DNA of 64,000 bases, taken from the NCBI RefSeq assembly GCF_024584515.1, contig NZ_CP102173.1, forward strand, positions 3,627,612 through 3,691,611. Direction: 5' to 3'. Made by a program: the position numbers and the translations under genes. Each line of letters starts with the position of its first letter. Within the stretch, counting starts at the first letter, position 1. A model generated the notes under the pieces. That model was given only the letters and a program-made list of their open reading frames with translations, did no database searches and was not told the origin of the DNA. Source of the DNA: Aeromicrobium wangtongii (GTDB taxonomy: Bacteria; Actinomycetota; Actinomycetes; Propionibacteriales; Nocardioidaceae). Below, in pieces: positions 28,806-37,737 of the stretch.

Positions 28806-29876
28806 TCAGAGGTCGGCCGAGATCTTCCAGATGTCGACACCCTCGGTGTCGCCGGCGAGACGATCGATCGCCGCCAGCTCCTCGTCGGTGAAGTCGGTCT
28901 GGCCGGCTGCGGCGAGATTCTCGTCCAGCTGCTGCGTGGAGGACGCACCGATCAGCGCGGAGGTGACTCCCCCCGGACGCAGGATCCAGGAGATCGCCAT
29001 CTGCGCCAGCGACTGCCCACGCTGCTTGGCAATGGAGGCCAGGCCGCGCAGCCGCTCGAGGTTGTCCTCGGTGAGGACGCCCTCGTCGAGGCTGCCGCGG
29101 TCGACCGCCCGCTCGACCGGCTCGTCGCCGAGGTAACGATCGGTCAGCAGCCCCTGCGCCAGCGGGGAGAAGCCGATCGCCCCGAGGCCGTGCTCGTCGA
29201 GGGTGGTCAGCAGCCCGCCCTCGACCCAGCGGTTGAGCATCGAGTAGGACGGCTGGTGGATGATCAGCGGCGTCCCGAGGTCGCGTGCGATCGCGACCGC
29301 CTCGACGGTGCGCTCCGGCGAGTACGACGAGATGCCGGCGTACAGCGCCTTGCCCTGGCCGACCGCGGTGTCCAGCGCGGTGATGGTCTCCTCCAGCGGC
29401 GTCGCCGGGTCGACGCGGTGCGAGTAGAAGATGTCGACATGGTCGACGCTCATCCGCTCCAGCGAGGCGTCCAGGCTCGACAGCAGGTACTTGCGGGAGC
29501 CGAGCTTGCCGTACGGGCCGGGCCACATGTCCCAGCCGGCCTTCGTCGACACGATCAACTCGTCGCGGTACGGCTTGAAGTCGGTGCGCATCATCCGACC
29601 GAAGTTCTCCTCCGCCGAGCCGTGCGGGGGACCGTAGTTGTTGGCCAGGTCGAAGTGCGTGATGCCGTGGTCGAAGGCGTGCCGCAGGACCTCGCGCTGG
29701 GTGTCGAACGGGCGGTTGTCGCCGAAGTTCCACCACAGTCCCAGCGAGATCGGCGGGAGCAGCAGCCCGGAGGTGCCGACGCGGCGGTAGTCCAGGCGCT
29801 GGTAGCGATCGTCGGCCGCGACGTAAGGGCGGTGGATGTCCGGCACGGGATCGGCGTAGTAGCGCTCCTCGGTCAT
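28806..29876 (-). CDS. Aldo/keto reductase (YghZ/KCNAB-like)
   Basis: 356 residues in a TIM barrel. The tetrad is visible: Asp and Tyr in FDLANNYG, Lys in VSTKAGW and His in FYSHRVD. The NADPH site lies in the C-terminal LIGASSTQQLDENL. Close relatives reduce glyceraldehyde 3-phosphate and methylglyoxal. It sits between the maltokinase-cap gene and hrpB on one strand with short gaps. Confidence 0.93.
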   Translation of the reverse strand: MTEERYYADPVPDIHRPYVAADDRYQRLDYRRVGTSGLLLPPISLGLWWNFGDNRPFDTQREVLRHAFDHGITHFDLANNYGPPHGSAEENFGRMMRTDFKPYRDELIVSTKAGWDMWPGPYGKLGSRKYLLSSLDASLERMSVDHVDIFYSHRVDPATPLEETITALDTAVGQGKALYAGISSYSPERTVEAVAIARDLGTPLIIHQPSYSMLNRWVEGGLLTTLDEHGLGAIGFSPLAQGLLTDRYLGDEPVERAVDRGSLDEGVLTEDNLERLRGLASIAKQRGQSLAQMAISWILRPGGVTSALIGASSTQQLDENLAAAGQTDFTDEELAAIDRLAGDTEGVDIWKISADL

Positions 29877-29903
29877 GCCACCAACGCTAGCCCCGCCCGG
29901 TCG

Positions 29904-30527
29904 TCAGCGCGCCACGGCCAGCAGCACGGGGTCCGGGCGTCCGGCCCACGTGCCGGTCAGGGTCTTGCCGCCCAGTGCCCACGAGTCGTCGCCGACGATC
30001 CGCAGCAGCTCGAGCTCGGCGGCCGAGGTGACGATGACCGTCGAGGCGTCCACGTCACGGACGTCCACCAGTCCGACCGTGTCCATGTCGACCTGGGTGC
30101 CGCTGCCGATGACGTGGACGCTGGGCTCCACGGGCGTCCGCACCCCGTTCTCCTCGCGCTCGAGCGGCGCCTGCGTGCCACCGCCGAGGATCGTCGTGGC
30201 CAGCGCGGCGGCGTAGACCGGGTCTCCGGAGGCGTCGTACACCCAGCGGCGGCCCAGCGCCGAGTGCTCCATCGTCGTGATGAGCCACTCGTCGGCACCG
30301 GCCAGCGGCGCGCCGCGATACGTCAGCGGCACCTGCAGGAACGGGCCCTCGCCGGCCCGGACGATCAACGTCTCGATGCCGACCTCGCCGTCGGGATCGT
30401 CGAACCGGTACGACCCGATGATCTCCAGGCCCAGGTCGTCACCGGCGAACCACGGCTGCGTGGGGGCCCAGGTCCGGATCAGCTCGATCTTGCTCGGGCT
30501 GATCTGCGCTGCGTGAAGAAGGGCCAT
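29904..30527 (-). CDS. Maltokinase N-terminal cap-like protein
   Basis: 207 residues resembling the N-terminal cap domain of actinobacterial maltokinases, as a stand-alone protein. Typical blocks are SYRFDDPDGEVGIETLIVRAG, PLTYRGAPL and TMEHSALGRRWVYDA. The cap lacks kinase residues, so any enzymatic role is unlikely; it may bind a sugar or a partner. It follows the transglutaminase gene by 10 nt. Confidence 0.78.
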   Translation of the reverse strand: MALLHAAQISPSKIELIRTWAPTQPWFAGDDLGLEIIGSYRFDDPDGEVGIETLIVRAGEGPFLQVPLTYRGAPLAGADEWLITTMEHSALGRRWVYDASGDPVYAAALATTILGGGTQAPLEREENGVRTPVEPSVHVIGSGTQVDMDTVGLVDVRDVDASTVIVTSAAELELLRIVGDDSWALGGKTLTGTWAGRPDPVLLAVAR

Positions 30528-30537
30528 GGTTCCGACG

Positions 30538-31380
30538 CTAGCGCAGGCGAGTGATCTCCACACCGACGAACAGGTCCGAGCCACCCGATGTGGAGAAGAT
30601 GCCCCGCAACGGCGGGCTGTCGCCATAGTCACGGCCCTTCGCGACGACGACGTGGCGTGGCCCGGGAGCCACCGCATTGGTCGGGTCCCAGCCCACCCAC
30701 TCGCCGTCCCACCACTCGATCCAGGCGTGCGACTCACCCTCGACCGTCTCGCCCACGACGGGGTCCAGGGACGGGTGCAGGTACCCCGACACGTACCGCG
30801 CGGGGATTCCAGCGTCCCGCAGGGCGCCCAGGCTCAGGTGCGCGAAGTCCTGGCAGACCCCGGTGCGCGCGTCCCACGCATCGGCCGCGGACGTCGTGAC
30901 CTCCGTGCTGCCCGGGACGTACGCGATCCGTGAGTGCAGCAGCTCCATGACCGCGACCGCGTAGTCGTTGGGACGCTCGGACGCCGCGCGGATCGGCACG
31001 AGCCGCTCGTGCAGGTCCGGGGAGGGCGCCACCCAGTCCGACAGCTCCAGGTACTCGCACCACTCGTCCTTGACGTCATCGCTGAGCTCGTCCCAGCCGA
31101 TGCCGTGCTGCTTGGGCGGCACCTCCTGGGTGTCGACGATCGATGTCGCCACGACCGTCAGGTCGGTGTGCGGGTCGTGGACCTCGAACGAGGTGACCGT
31201 CGTGCCCCAGTAGTCGCGGTACTCGTACGACCACGGGGTCGGCGAGATCTCCAGCCGCGAGCGCAGGACGTACTGCTCCGAGGTCGTCATCGGCGTCATG
31301 CGGGCCTCGTTGAAGGACGCCATCGCGCCCTTCTCGTAGTGGTAGCCCGTGGTGTGCTTGATGCGCAGCTGCATCGTCAT
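30538..31380 (-). CDS. Transglutaminase-like protein
   Basis: 280 residues with an N-terminal beta domain (MQLRIKHTTGYHY) and a transglutaminase core. The triad is Cys176 (TGVCQDFAH), His218 (SHAWIEWW) and Asp232 (GWDPTN). It has no signal peptide. Members cut or cross-link isopeptide bonds. It follows the alpha-E gene by 13 nt in the standard trio with a circularly permuted ATP-grasp protein. Confidence 0.92.
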   Translation of the reverse strand: MTMQLRIKHTTGYHYEKGAMASFNEARMTPMTTSEQYVLRSRLEISPTPWSYEYRDYWGTTVTSFEVHDPHTDLTVVATSIVDTQEVPPKQHGIGWDELSDDVKDEWCEYLELSDWVAPSPDLHERLVPIRAASERPNDYAVAVMELLHSRIAYVPGSTEVTTSAADAWDARTGVCQDFAHLSLGALRDAGIPARYVSGYLHPSLDPVVGETVEGESHAWIEWWDGEWVGWDPTNAVAPGPRHVVVAKGRDYGDSPPLRGIFSTSGGSDLFVGVEITRLR

Positions 31381-31393
31381 GCGGTGACCTCGT

Positions 31394-32320
31394 TCATAGG
31401 ACGACCCCTCCGCGCCAGGTGTGGGTCTCGGACTCCGCGAAGTACCGCGCCGAGACGGCATCGCTCGCGGCAGCACAGCTGCGCTGCAGGCGCTCCATCT
31501 CGACCGGCAGGTCGAACACGATCTCGGCGAGCGGGCGGTACTCCAGCTCGGTGCGCGCACGCCCGAGCAGGCGCTGCGCCTCGTCGCTGAAGCCGGATCG
31601 CTGGCCCGCAGACTCCAGGTTGTTCAGCGCCCGCTCCGCCTCGGCCAGGGACGACACGATCGACCGTGGGAACCAGCGGTCCAGCAGCAGGAACTCAGCG
31701 GCCTGGCGATCGGAGTCGATGCCGCGATAGGCGCGGATGAAGCTCTCGTAGGCGCCGCAGGCGCGCAGCGTCGTCGGCCAGGCCACCTGCGGCCCGGAGG
31801 CCAGCGCCGCGGTCGACAGCAGACGGGCCGTCATGTCGACCCGCTCGATGCTGCGGCCCAGCATGTAGAAGTGCCAGCCGTCGTCGCGCGACATCGTCGA
31901 GTCGGCGATGCCCGAGATCATGGCCGTCCGGTTGCGGACCCAGCTGAACATGTCCGGCGGACGCATCGCGCGGGCGGTGCTGAGACCGCGCCACGTCGTG
32001 TTGATCGCGGCCCAGATGTCGGTCGAGAGGGTCTCGCGCGCGCGCCGCGAGCTCTCGCGGGCCGCACCGATCGCCGCGGCGATCGACACCGGGGAGTCGG
32101 GGTTGTGCGCCAGCAGGTCCAGCAGCATCCAGCGGTTGGGCAGACCCGTGTAGTCCTCGACGCCCATGACCGACAGCAGCTGCTCGCACGAGGTGCGCTC
32201 GTCCATGCCGGGGTCCTCGACCAGCACCTGCATCTGGACGTCCAGGATGCGTGCGGTGTCATCGGCCCGCTCGAGGTAGCGGCCGATCCAGAACAGCGAC
32301 TCGGCAATCCGGCTCAGCAT
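31394..32320 (-). CDS. Alpha-E domain protein (DUF403)
   Basis: 308 residues, all helical, beginning MLSRIAESLFWIGRYLERAD, the DUF403 signature. No catalytic site is assigned to the family. It always travels with a circularly permuted ATP-grasp protein and a transglutaminase, suggesting a shared peptide or polyamide pathway. Its ATG overlaps the upstream stop by 7 nt. Confidence 0.92.
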   Translation of the reverse strand: MLSRIAESLFWIGRYLERADDTARILDVQMQVLVEDPGMDERTSCEQLLSVMGVEDYTGLPNRWMLLDLLAHNPDSPVSIAAAIGAARESSRRARETLSTDIWAAINTTWRGLSTARAMRPPDMFSWVRNRTAMISGIADSTMSRDDGWHFYMLGRSIERVDMTARLLSTAALASGPQVAWPTTLRACGAYESFIRAYRGIDSDRQAAEFLLLDRWFPRSIVSSLAEAERALNNLESAGQRSGFSDEAQRLLGRARTELEYRPLAEIVFDLPVEMERLQRSCAAASDAVSARYFAESETHTWRGGVVL

Positions 32321-33987
32321 GCGTCGCTCCTTGAGCCTGTCGAAAGGCCGCCCCTTGAGCCTGTCGAAAGGGAGCCTGTCGAAAGGGAGCCTGTCGAAAG
32401 GGAGCCTGTCGAAACGGTCTGCTGTTGCTGCTGCTCCTGCTCCTGGACGTGCAGGTCGGGGCCCTGGCTGTCGAAGGCGGGACCGGCCGACTGGGCGACT
32501 CCGGCCACCGGTGAGGCGGTGGGGGCCATGTCGCCCTCGTCGTCGGGATCGCTCGCGCGGGCGAGCACCCAGGTGTCCTTGGAACCGCCGCCGCGGCTGG
32601 AGTTGACGATCAGCTCGCCCTCCGGGAGCGCGACGCGGGTCAGGCCGCCGGGCAGGACGAACACGTCGTCGCCGTCGTGCACCGCGAACGGCCGCAGGTC
32701 GACGTGGCGGGGACGGATGCCGTCCTCCACGAGGGTCGGGTTGGTCGACAGCGAGATGACCGGCTGCGCGATCCAGGCCCGCGGATCGGCCAGGATCTTG
32801 CCGCGCAGCTCCGCGAGCTCGTCGGGCGACGCGGCCGGGCCGATCACGATGCCCTTGCCGCCCGAGCCGTCGACCGGCTTGAGCACGAGCTCGTCGAGCC
32901 GGTCGAGCACCTCCTCGCGCTGATCGGCCTCGCCGAGCCGCCAGGTGTCGACATTGCGCAGGATCGGTTCCTCGGACAGGTAGTAGCGGATGAGATCGGG
33001 GACGTAGGAGTACAGCAGCTTGTCGTCGGCGACGCCGTTGCCGACCGCGTTGGCGATCGTGACGTGACCCGCGCGGGCCGCGTTGATGATGCCGGGCACG
33101 CCGAGGGTGGAGTCGGAGCGGAACTGCACGGGGTCCAGGAAGTCGTCGTCGATGCGGCGGTAGATGACGTGCACGGGCTCGAGGCCCTGGGTCGTGCGCA
33201 TCATGACGCGTCCGGAGCGGCACACCAGGTCGCGGCCCTCGACCAGCTCGACGCCCATGGTGCGGGCCAGCAGCGTGTGCTCGAAGTAGGCCGAGTTGTA
33301 GACGCCCGGGGTGAGCACGACGACGGTCGGGTCGCTGACACCGGCCGGTGCGGCCTTGCGCAGCGCCGACAGCAGGTGCTGCGAGTACTGGGACACCGGA
33401 CGGATGCGGTGATCGGCGAACACCTCGGGCAGCGCCGCCGACAGGGCCCGCCGGTTGGTCATGACGTAGGAGACGCCGGACGGCACCCGGACGTTGTCCT
33501 CGAGGACGCGGAAGTCGCCGTGCCCGTCACGGATCAGGTCGACGCCGGCGACGTGGACGCGCACGCCGTTCGCGGGCTCCAGCCCGGCCACGACCCGGTG
33601 GTAGTGCGGTGAGGTGACCACGGTGTTTCGCGGCACGACGCGGTCGGCGAACAGCTCTCCGGGTCCGTAGGCATCGGCCAGGAAGGCCTCGAGCGCGAGG
33701 ACCCGCTGGCGCACGCCGCGCTCGACGTGGTCCCAGTCCTGGGCCTCGATCAACCGGGGGACGATGTCCAGGGGGAAGGGCCGCTCCTCGCCCTCGACGC
33801 CGAAGGTGACGCCCTGCTCGAGGTACGACGACGCGAGCGAGTCGGCGCGCAGACGGACTTCGTCAGCACCCATCTTCTCGAATGACGTGTGCACCTGGCG
33901 GTATCCGGGACGGACCTCGGTGCCCTCGAACATCTCGTCGAACCCGGCGACCGGTCCATAGCCGTCGAAGAGCTCTGAGGTGTTCAC
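32314..33987 (-). CDS. Circularly permuted ATP-grasp protein (DUF404/DUF407)
   Basis: About 557 residues from GTG 33987, with ATP-grasp ligase motifs in permuted order (FDGYGPVAGFDEM; VPSGVSYVMTNR; LVLKPVDGSGGKG; NSSRGGGSKDTWVLA). It should activate a carboxylate with ATP and join an amine; substrates are unknown. The start is chosen because TACGGT ends 7 nt before the GTG (leaderless pattern); an ATG at 34008 is possible. The last about 35 residues (STGSL repeats and a Gln run) come from in-frame DNA repeats and are not part of the family fold. Confidence 0.88.
   Translation of the reverse strand: MNTSELFDGYGPVAGFDEMFEGTEVRPGYRQVHTSFEKMGADEVRLRADSLASSYLEQGVTFGVEGEERPFPLDIVPRLIEAQDWDHVERGVRQRVLALEAFLADAYGPGELFADRVVPRNTVVTSPHYHRVVAGLEPANGVRVHVAGVDLIRDGHGDFRVLEDNVRVPSGVSYVMTNRRALSAALPEVFADHRIRPVSQYSQHLLSALRKAAPAGVSDPTVVVLTPGVYNSAYFEHTLLARTMGVELVEGRDLVCRSGRVMMRTTQGLEPVHVIYRRIDDDFLDPVQFRSDSTLGVPGIINAARAGHVTIANAVGNGVADDKLLYSYVPDLIRYYLSEEPILRNVDTWRLGEADQREEVLDRLDELVLKPVDGSGGKGIVIGPAASPDELAELRGKILADPRAWIAQPVISLSTNPTLVEDGIRPRHVDLRPFAVHDGDDVFVLPGGLTRVALPEGELIVNSSRGGGSKDTWVLARASDPDDEGDMAPTASPVAGVAQSAGPAFDSQGPDLHVQEQEQQQQQTVSTGSLSTGSLSTGSLSTGSRGGLSTGSRSDAC
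32333..32414. repeat. Five copies of GAGCCTGTCGAAA
   Basis: Copies start at 32333, 32357, 32372, 32387 and 32402; the last four have a 15-bp period. They encode the STGSL repeats at the ATP-grasp C-terminus. The same core occurs reversed in copA (5465-5478), so this is a dispersed element that has also expanded in tandem here. Confidence 0.9.
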
Positions 33988-34137
33988 GGGAGACACCGTA
34001 GGACACATTTGCTGCCGGCACGTTTCGGCGGGTCGATTCGTCCGCGGCGCGGGGACGAATAGGCTCCGTTTGCAGGGCGAAGGACGTCACCTGGGGTTAC
34101 GCTCGGCTCAGGTTCTACCGTCGGGAGGCGGTGCGGG

Positions 34138-34575
34138 ATGACGGATGCATACGTTCTCGTGCTGAACGCCAGCTACGAGCCCCTGCAGCGCGTCTCCATG
34201 CGTCACGCCATCAAGATGCTCGTGCGCGAGGTCGCCGTCATCGAGGAGGAGGCCGGTGGCTCGTTCGGCCCGTTCCCGGTCCCCAAGGTGCTGCGGCTGG
34301 TGCGCTACGTCGTGACCCGCTGGATGCACCGGCGCTCCAACCTGTGCACCAAATCGGCGATCAAGGCGCGCGACCAGATGTGCGCCTACTGCGGCGGCAA
34401 GGCCGAGACCGTCGACCACATCGTCCCGCGCAGCCGCGGCGGGACCCTGACCTGGGAGAACGCGGTCGCCGCCTGCATCCGCTGCAACCACCGCAAGGCC
34501 AACCGCACGCCGACCGAGGCGGGCATGACCCTGCTGGTGGTCCCGGCCCAGCCGCGGTACGTCGTCCGCGACTGA
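34138..34575 (+). CDS. HNH endonuclease
   Basis: 145 residues. MCAYCGGKAETVDHIVPRSRGG carries the first Cys pair and the His-Ile-Val-Pro-Arg core, and WENAVAACIRCNHRKANRTP the second Cys pair and Asn/His. This is the common actinobacterial stand-alone HNH protein; its physiological target is unknown. GGGAGG precedes the ATG. It is divergent from the ATP-grasp operon. Confidence 0.9.
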   Translation: MTDAYVLVLNASYEPLQRVSMRHAIKMLVREVAVIEEEAGGSFGPFPVPKVLRLVRYVVTRWMHRRSNLCTKSAIKARDQMCAYCGGKAETVDHIVPRSRGGTLTWENAVAACIRCNHRKANRTPTEAGMTLLVVPAQPRYVVRD

Positions 34576-34582
34576 CCGGCTC

Positions 34583-35461
34583 TCAGAGCCCGACCGACTC
34601 GTAGATGTCGTCCAGGGCGTCCAGGTAGGCGCCCTGGTCGGCGCCGACCTCACGCTGGGCCTCGGCCGACTTCTGCACGACGACCTCGGCGACCTGCTCG
34701 TACCGGGCATTCCACTTCTCGGCCTCGATCTGCCAGTAGCCGCAGGTGTAGAAGTCCGCGTGGGACCACCCGAGCTCGCGACGCAGGTGCTTGCGGACCG
34801 CGCGGCTGGAGCGGGCCTCGCCGGCGAGCCAGACGTACCGGTCGGAGTCCGGCAGCTCGCGGGAGGTGACCGCTGCTGCGAGCGCCTCGCAGATGTCGGT
34901 GTCCTTGGCCACGACCTGCCAGGTCACGTCGACATCGGCGGGACTCGGCAGCGCGATCCGGTCGCCCGGATCGGTCAGGACGATGTGGACGGCCACCTTC
35001 TGCTGCGGCGACAGCTCACGCAGGATGCGCGCGATCGCCGGCAGGCCGGTGATGTCGGCGACCAGCAGCTGCCAGCCGACGCCGGCGGGCGCCGCGTACA
35101 GCCCGTGCGGCTCGACGAGGCCCACCTGGTCACCGGGACGGCAGGTGCGCGCCCAGTCCGAGCCGACGCCCTGGTCGTGCAGGGCGATGTCCAGGTCGAT
35201 GCTCGTCCGGCCGTCCACGGTCCGGTGGTCGGTGACCGTGTACACGCGGAAGTCGGGCTCGACGGCACCCTCCGGGTAGGAGATGTTCCACTTCTCGTCG
35301 ATCTCGGGCAGGGCCAGCGCCGCGCCGGCCGGCGGGATCATGACGCGGACGTACTCGTCTGGGATGCCGGTGGAGGTGTAGCCCGTCACGCCCAAGGTCA
35401 CGGTGACCAGGTGCGCGGAGCGCTGCCGACGTCCCAGGACCGTCGCGGTGCTTGTCTTCAC
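34583..35461 (-). CDS. Siderophore-interacting protein (FAD-linked ferric reductase, ViuB-like)
   Basis: 292 residues with a flavin-binding barrel (DFRVYTVTD, the R-x-Y-S/T-like site) followed by a NAD(P)-type domain (YVWLAGEARSSRAVRKHLRRELG and TCGYWQ near the end). It should free iron from imported ferric siderophores by reduction. An iron-box-like sequence lies in its upstream region. It is convergent with the HNH gene. Confidence 0.93.
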   Translation of the reverse strand: MKTSTATVLGRRQRSAHLVTVTLGVTGYTSTGIPDEYVRVMIPPAGAALALPEIDEKWNISYPEGAVEPDFRVYTVTDHRTVDGRTSIDLDIALHDQGVGSDWARTCRPGDQVGLVEPHGLYAAPAGVGWQLLVADITGLPAIARILRELSPQQKVAVHIVLTDPGDRIALPSPADVDVTWQVVAKDTDICEALAAAVTSRELPDSDRYVWLAGEARSSRAVRKHLRRELGWSHADFYTCGYWQIEAEKWNARYEQVAEVVVQKSAEAQREVGADQGAYLDALDDIYESVGL

Positions 35462-35485
35462 GGGAGACCTTCCATAGATTCCGAC

Positions 35486-35504
35486 TTAGGCAAGGCTAAC
35501 TGAT
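35486..35504 (-). promoter_or_regulatory. DtxR/IdeR iron box
   Basis: TTAGGCAAGGCTAACTGA at 35486-35503 matches the DtxR/IdeR consensus TTAGGTTAGGCTAACCTAA at most positions. It is 25 nt upstream of the siderophore-interacting gene start, so iron-loaded repressor would block transcription when iron is plentiful. Confidence 0.75.
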
Positions 35505-35548
35505 GCTGGCACCCCGGTGGACCCGTCGACGGTTGGTAGCGTGGTGCG

Positions 35549-36685
35549 GTGACGTCAGAACCCCCCCTCGTCCCCCTGAGTGTCCGCCCCATCAGCGCTG
35601 CCGAGCACCTCGACTTCGTGCGGAGCCGCCCCTCCGTCAGCTTTCTGCAGACCCCCGCGTGGGCGCAGGTCAAGAACGAGTGGCGTGGCGAGTCGATCGG
35701 CTGGTTCGACGGCAGCACGATCGTCGGTGCCGCCCTGGTGCTCTACCGGCAGCTGCCGCGGCTCAAGCGGTACCTGGCCTACCTGCCCGAGGGCCCCGAC
35801 ATCGACTGGTCCGACGGTGACGTCGCGCGCTGGCTGACCCCGATGGCCGCCCACCTGAAGAAGCAGGGCGCCTTCGGCATCCGCATGGGGCCGCCGGTCA
35901 TCACCCGACGCTGGCGCGCCGCGACGATCAAGCAGGCGATCGCCGATCCCGTGCTCGGCTCGCTGTCCGACGTGCCCGCCGACGAGCGGGACGAGGCGGC
36001 CATCGAGCTGCGCGCGACCCTGTCGGCCCTGGGCTGGAAGGAGATCCCGACCGAGGGCGGGTTCTCGGCCGGCCAGCCGAAGTTCAACTTCCAGCTGCCG
36101 CTGGCCGGACGCGACGAGGCCGATCTGCTGGCCGGCATGAACCAGCTGTGGCGCCGCAACATCAAGAAGGCCGCCAAGGCGGGCGTCGAGGTCACGACCG
36201 GTTCGCGTGACGACCTCGCCGAGTTCCACCGCGTGTACGCCGAGACCGCCGAGCGCGATTCCTTCACCCCGCGTCCGCTGTCGTACTTCCAGCGGATGTG
36301 GGACGCGCTGAGCGCGGAGGAGCCCGACCGACTGGTCCTGTACCTGGCCCGCCACGAGGGCGATCTCGTCGCCGCGACCACGATGGTGCGCGTCGGCGAG
36401 CACGCCTGGTACTCGTACGGCGCCTCGACCACCCAGAAGCGGGACGTGCGCGGCTCGAACGCCATCCAGTGGCAGATGATGCGCGACGCGCTGGCCGCCG
36501 GCGCCACGACGTACGACATGCGCGGCATCACCGAGACGCTCGACCCGGACGACTCCCACGTCGGGCTGATCCAGTTCAAGGTCGGCACCGGCGGAGAGGC
36601 CGTGGAGTACCTCGGCGAGTGGGACCTCCCGCTCAACCGCGCCCTCCACCTCGGCTTCACGACGTACATGAGGAGACGAGGATGA
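35549..36685 (+). CDS. FemAB-family aminoacyltransferase (FemX-like)
   Basis: 378 residues with two GNAT-like halves: SVSFLQTPAWAQVKNEW near the start and NQLWRRNIKKAAKAGVEV, YSYGAST and YDMRGIT in the second half. FemX/FemAB proteins add an amino acid from tRNA to the lipid II peptide. The GTG follows TAGCGT by 6 nt (leaderless pattern). Its TGA overlaps the ATG of the racemase-like gene, so the two are coupled. Confidence 0.9.
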   Translation: MTSEPPLVPLSVRPISAAEHLDFVRSRPSVSFLQTPAWAQVKNEWRGESIGWFDGSTIVGAALVLYRQLPRLKRYLAYLPEGPDIDWSDGDVARWLTPMAAHLKKQGAFGIRMGPPVITRRWRAATIKQAIADPVLGSLSDVPADERDEAAIELRATLSALGWKEIPTEGGFSAGQPKFNFQLPLAGRDEADLLAGMNQLWRRNIKKAAKAGVEVTTGSRDDLAEFHRVYAETAERDSFTPRPLSYFQRMWDALSAEEPDRLVLYLARHEGDLVAATTMVRVGEHAWYSYGASTTQKRDVRGSNAIQWQMMRDALAAGATTYDMRGITETLDPDDSHVGLIQFKVGTGGEAVEYLGEWDLPLNRALHLGFTTYMRRRG

Positions 36686-37728
36686 GTGGATTCGACCTTG
36701 ACGTCGACGCGGCACGCTGGCGTCGCAGCCTGGGAACCGTCACCGAGACCCGCCCCCGCCTGGTCCCGGTCATCAAGGGCAATGGCTACGGCTTCGGTCG
36801 TGACCTGCTGTGCCGCGAGTCGACGGCCCTGGGAGTCGACACGATCGCGGTAGGCACGTACGACGAGGTGCCCGCCGCACTGGCCGCCTTCGACGGGGAT
36901 GTCATGGTGCTGACGCCGTGGCGGCCGTTCTTCGTCGATGCCGTGATCGACGACCGCGTCATCCACACCCTCGGACGCGTCGACGACGTGGCCGCGCTGG
37001 CCGCCGCGGCGCCTGGCGCACGCGTCCTGCTGGAGGGCGAGACCTCGATGGCGCGCCACGGCTTCGACCGGCACGAGCTGGCCGCAGCCGTGGCCGTGCT
37101 CGGCGACCTGCGGGTCGAGGGATTCGCGATCCACCTGCCGCTGCGCTCGGTGGCTCCCGGCGGCAACTACGGTGAGGCCGAACGCTGGGCCGCGGCGCTG
37201 GAGGCGTCCCAGGTCGAGACCACCACGCTGTACGTCTCGCACCTGACACCCGGGGAGGTCGGCGCCCTGTCCGCACGGCGCCCGCACCTGGACATCCGCC
37301 CGCGGATCGGCACCTCGCTGTGGCTGGGCGACCTCGGTGCCCTGTCGGTGCGCGCCACGGTGATCGACTCGCACCTCGTCGCGCGCGGCGAGCACATCGG
37401 CTACCGCCAGCGGGCGATGCCGCGCGACGGCACCTTGCTGATCATCGCCGGCGGCACGAGCCACGGCATCGGCCTGGAGTCGCCCAAGGCCGTGTCGGGG
37501 GTCGTGGCACGCGGCAAGCAGCTCGCCAAGGGCGGTCTGGAGGCGGCCGGCCTGTCCCTGTCGCCGTTCCGGATCGGCGGCAAGCAGCGCTGGTTCGCCG
37601 AGCCCCCGCACATGCAGGCCAGCATGGTCTTCCTGCCCGGCGACGTCGAGGCCCCCGCGGTCGGCGACAGCGTCGACGTCGCGGTGCGCTTCACCACCGC
37701 GACGTTCGACGCCATCAACCTGCGCTGA
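36682..37728 (+). CDS. Alanine-racemase-like PLP protein
   Basis: 348 residues. VIKGNGYGFG contains the PLP-binding Lys32, as in alanine racemase barrels. In place of the usual VGYADGY catalytic-tyrosine segment it has LIIAGGTSHGIG, so ordinary racemisation is doubtful. Coupled to FemX by ATGA, it may supply or handle the amino acid joined to the wall peptide. It is convergent with the PBP gene. Confidence 0.82.
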   Translation: MSGFDLDVDAARWRRSLGTVTETRPRLVPVIKGNGYGFGRDLLCRESTALGVDTIAVGTYDEVPAALAAFDGDVMVLTPWRPFFVDAVIDDRVIHTLGRVDDVAALAAAAPGARVLLEGETSMARHGFDRHELAAAVAVLGDLRVEGFAIHLPLRSVAPGGNYGEAERWAAALEASQVETTTLYVSHLTPGEVGALSARRPHLDIRPRIGTSLWLGDLGALSVRATVIDSHLVARGEHIGYRQRAMPRDGTLLIIAGGTSHGIGLESPKAVSGVVARGKQLAKGGLEAAGLSLSPFRIGGKQRWFAEPPHMQASMVFLPGDVEAPAVGDSVDVAVRFTTATFDAINLR

Positions 37729-37737
37729 GGCCGGGGG

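Noticed and set aside
26281..29736. A single 1151-codon minus-strand frame seemed to fuse an aldo/keto reductase region to HrpB.
   Set aside because: The true aldo/keto reductase reads in another frame (28806-29876); HrpB starts at GTG 28803. The upstream part is antisense-of-frame noise typical of high GC.
36682..37728. Calling the gene after FemX a true alanine racemase (alr).
   Set aside because: The segment expected to hold the second catalytic base does not match, so only a racemase-like PLP protein is claimed.
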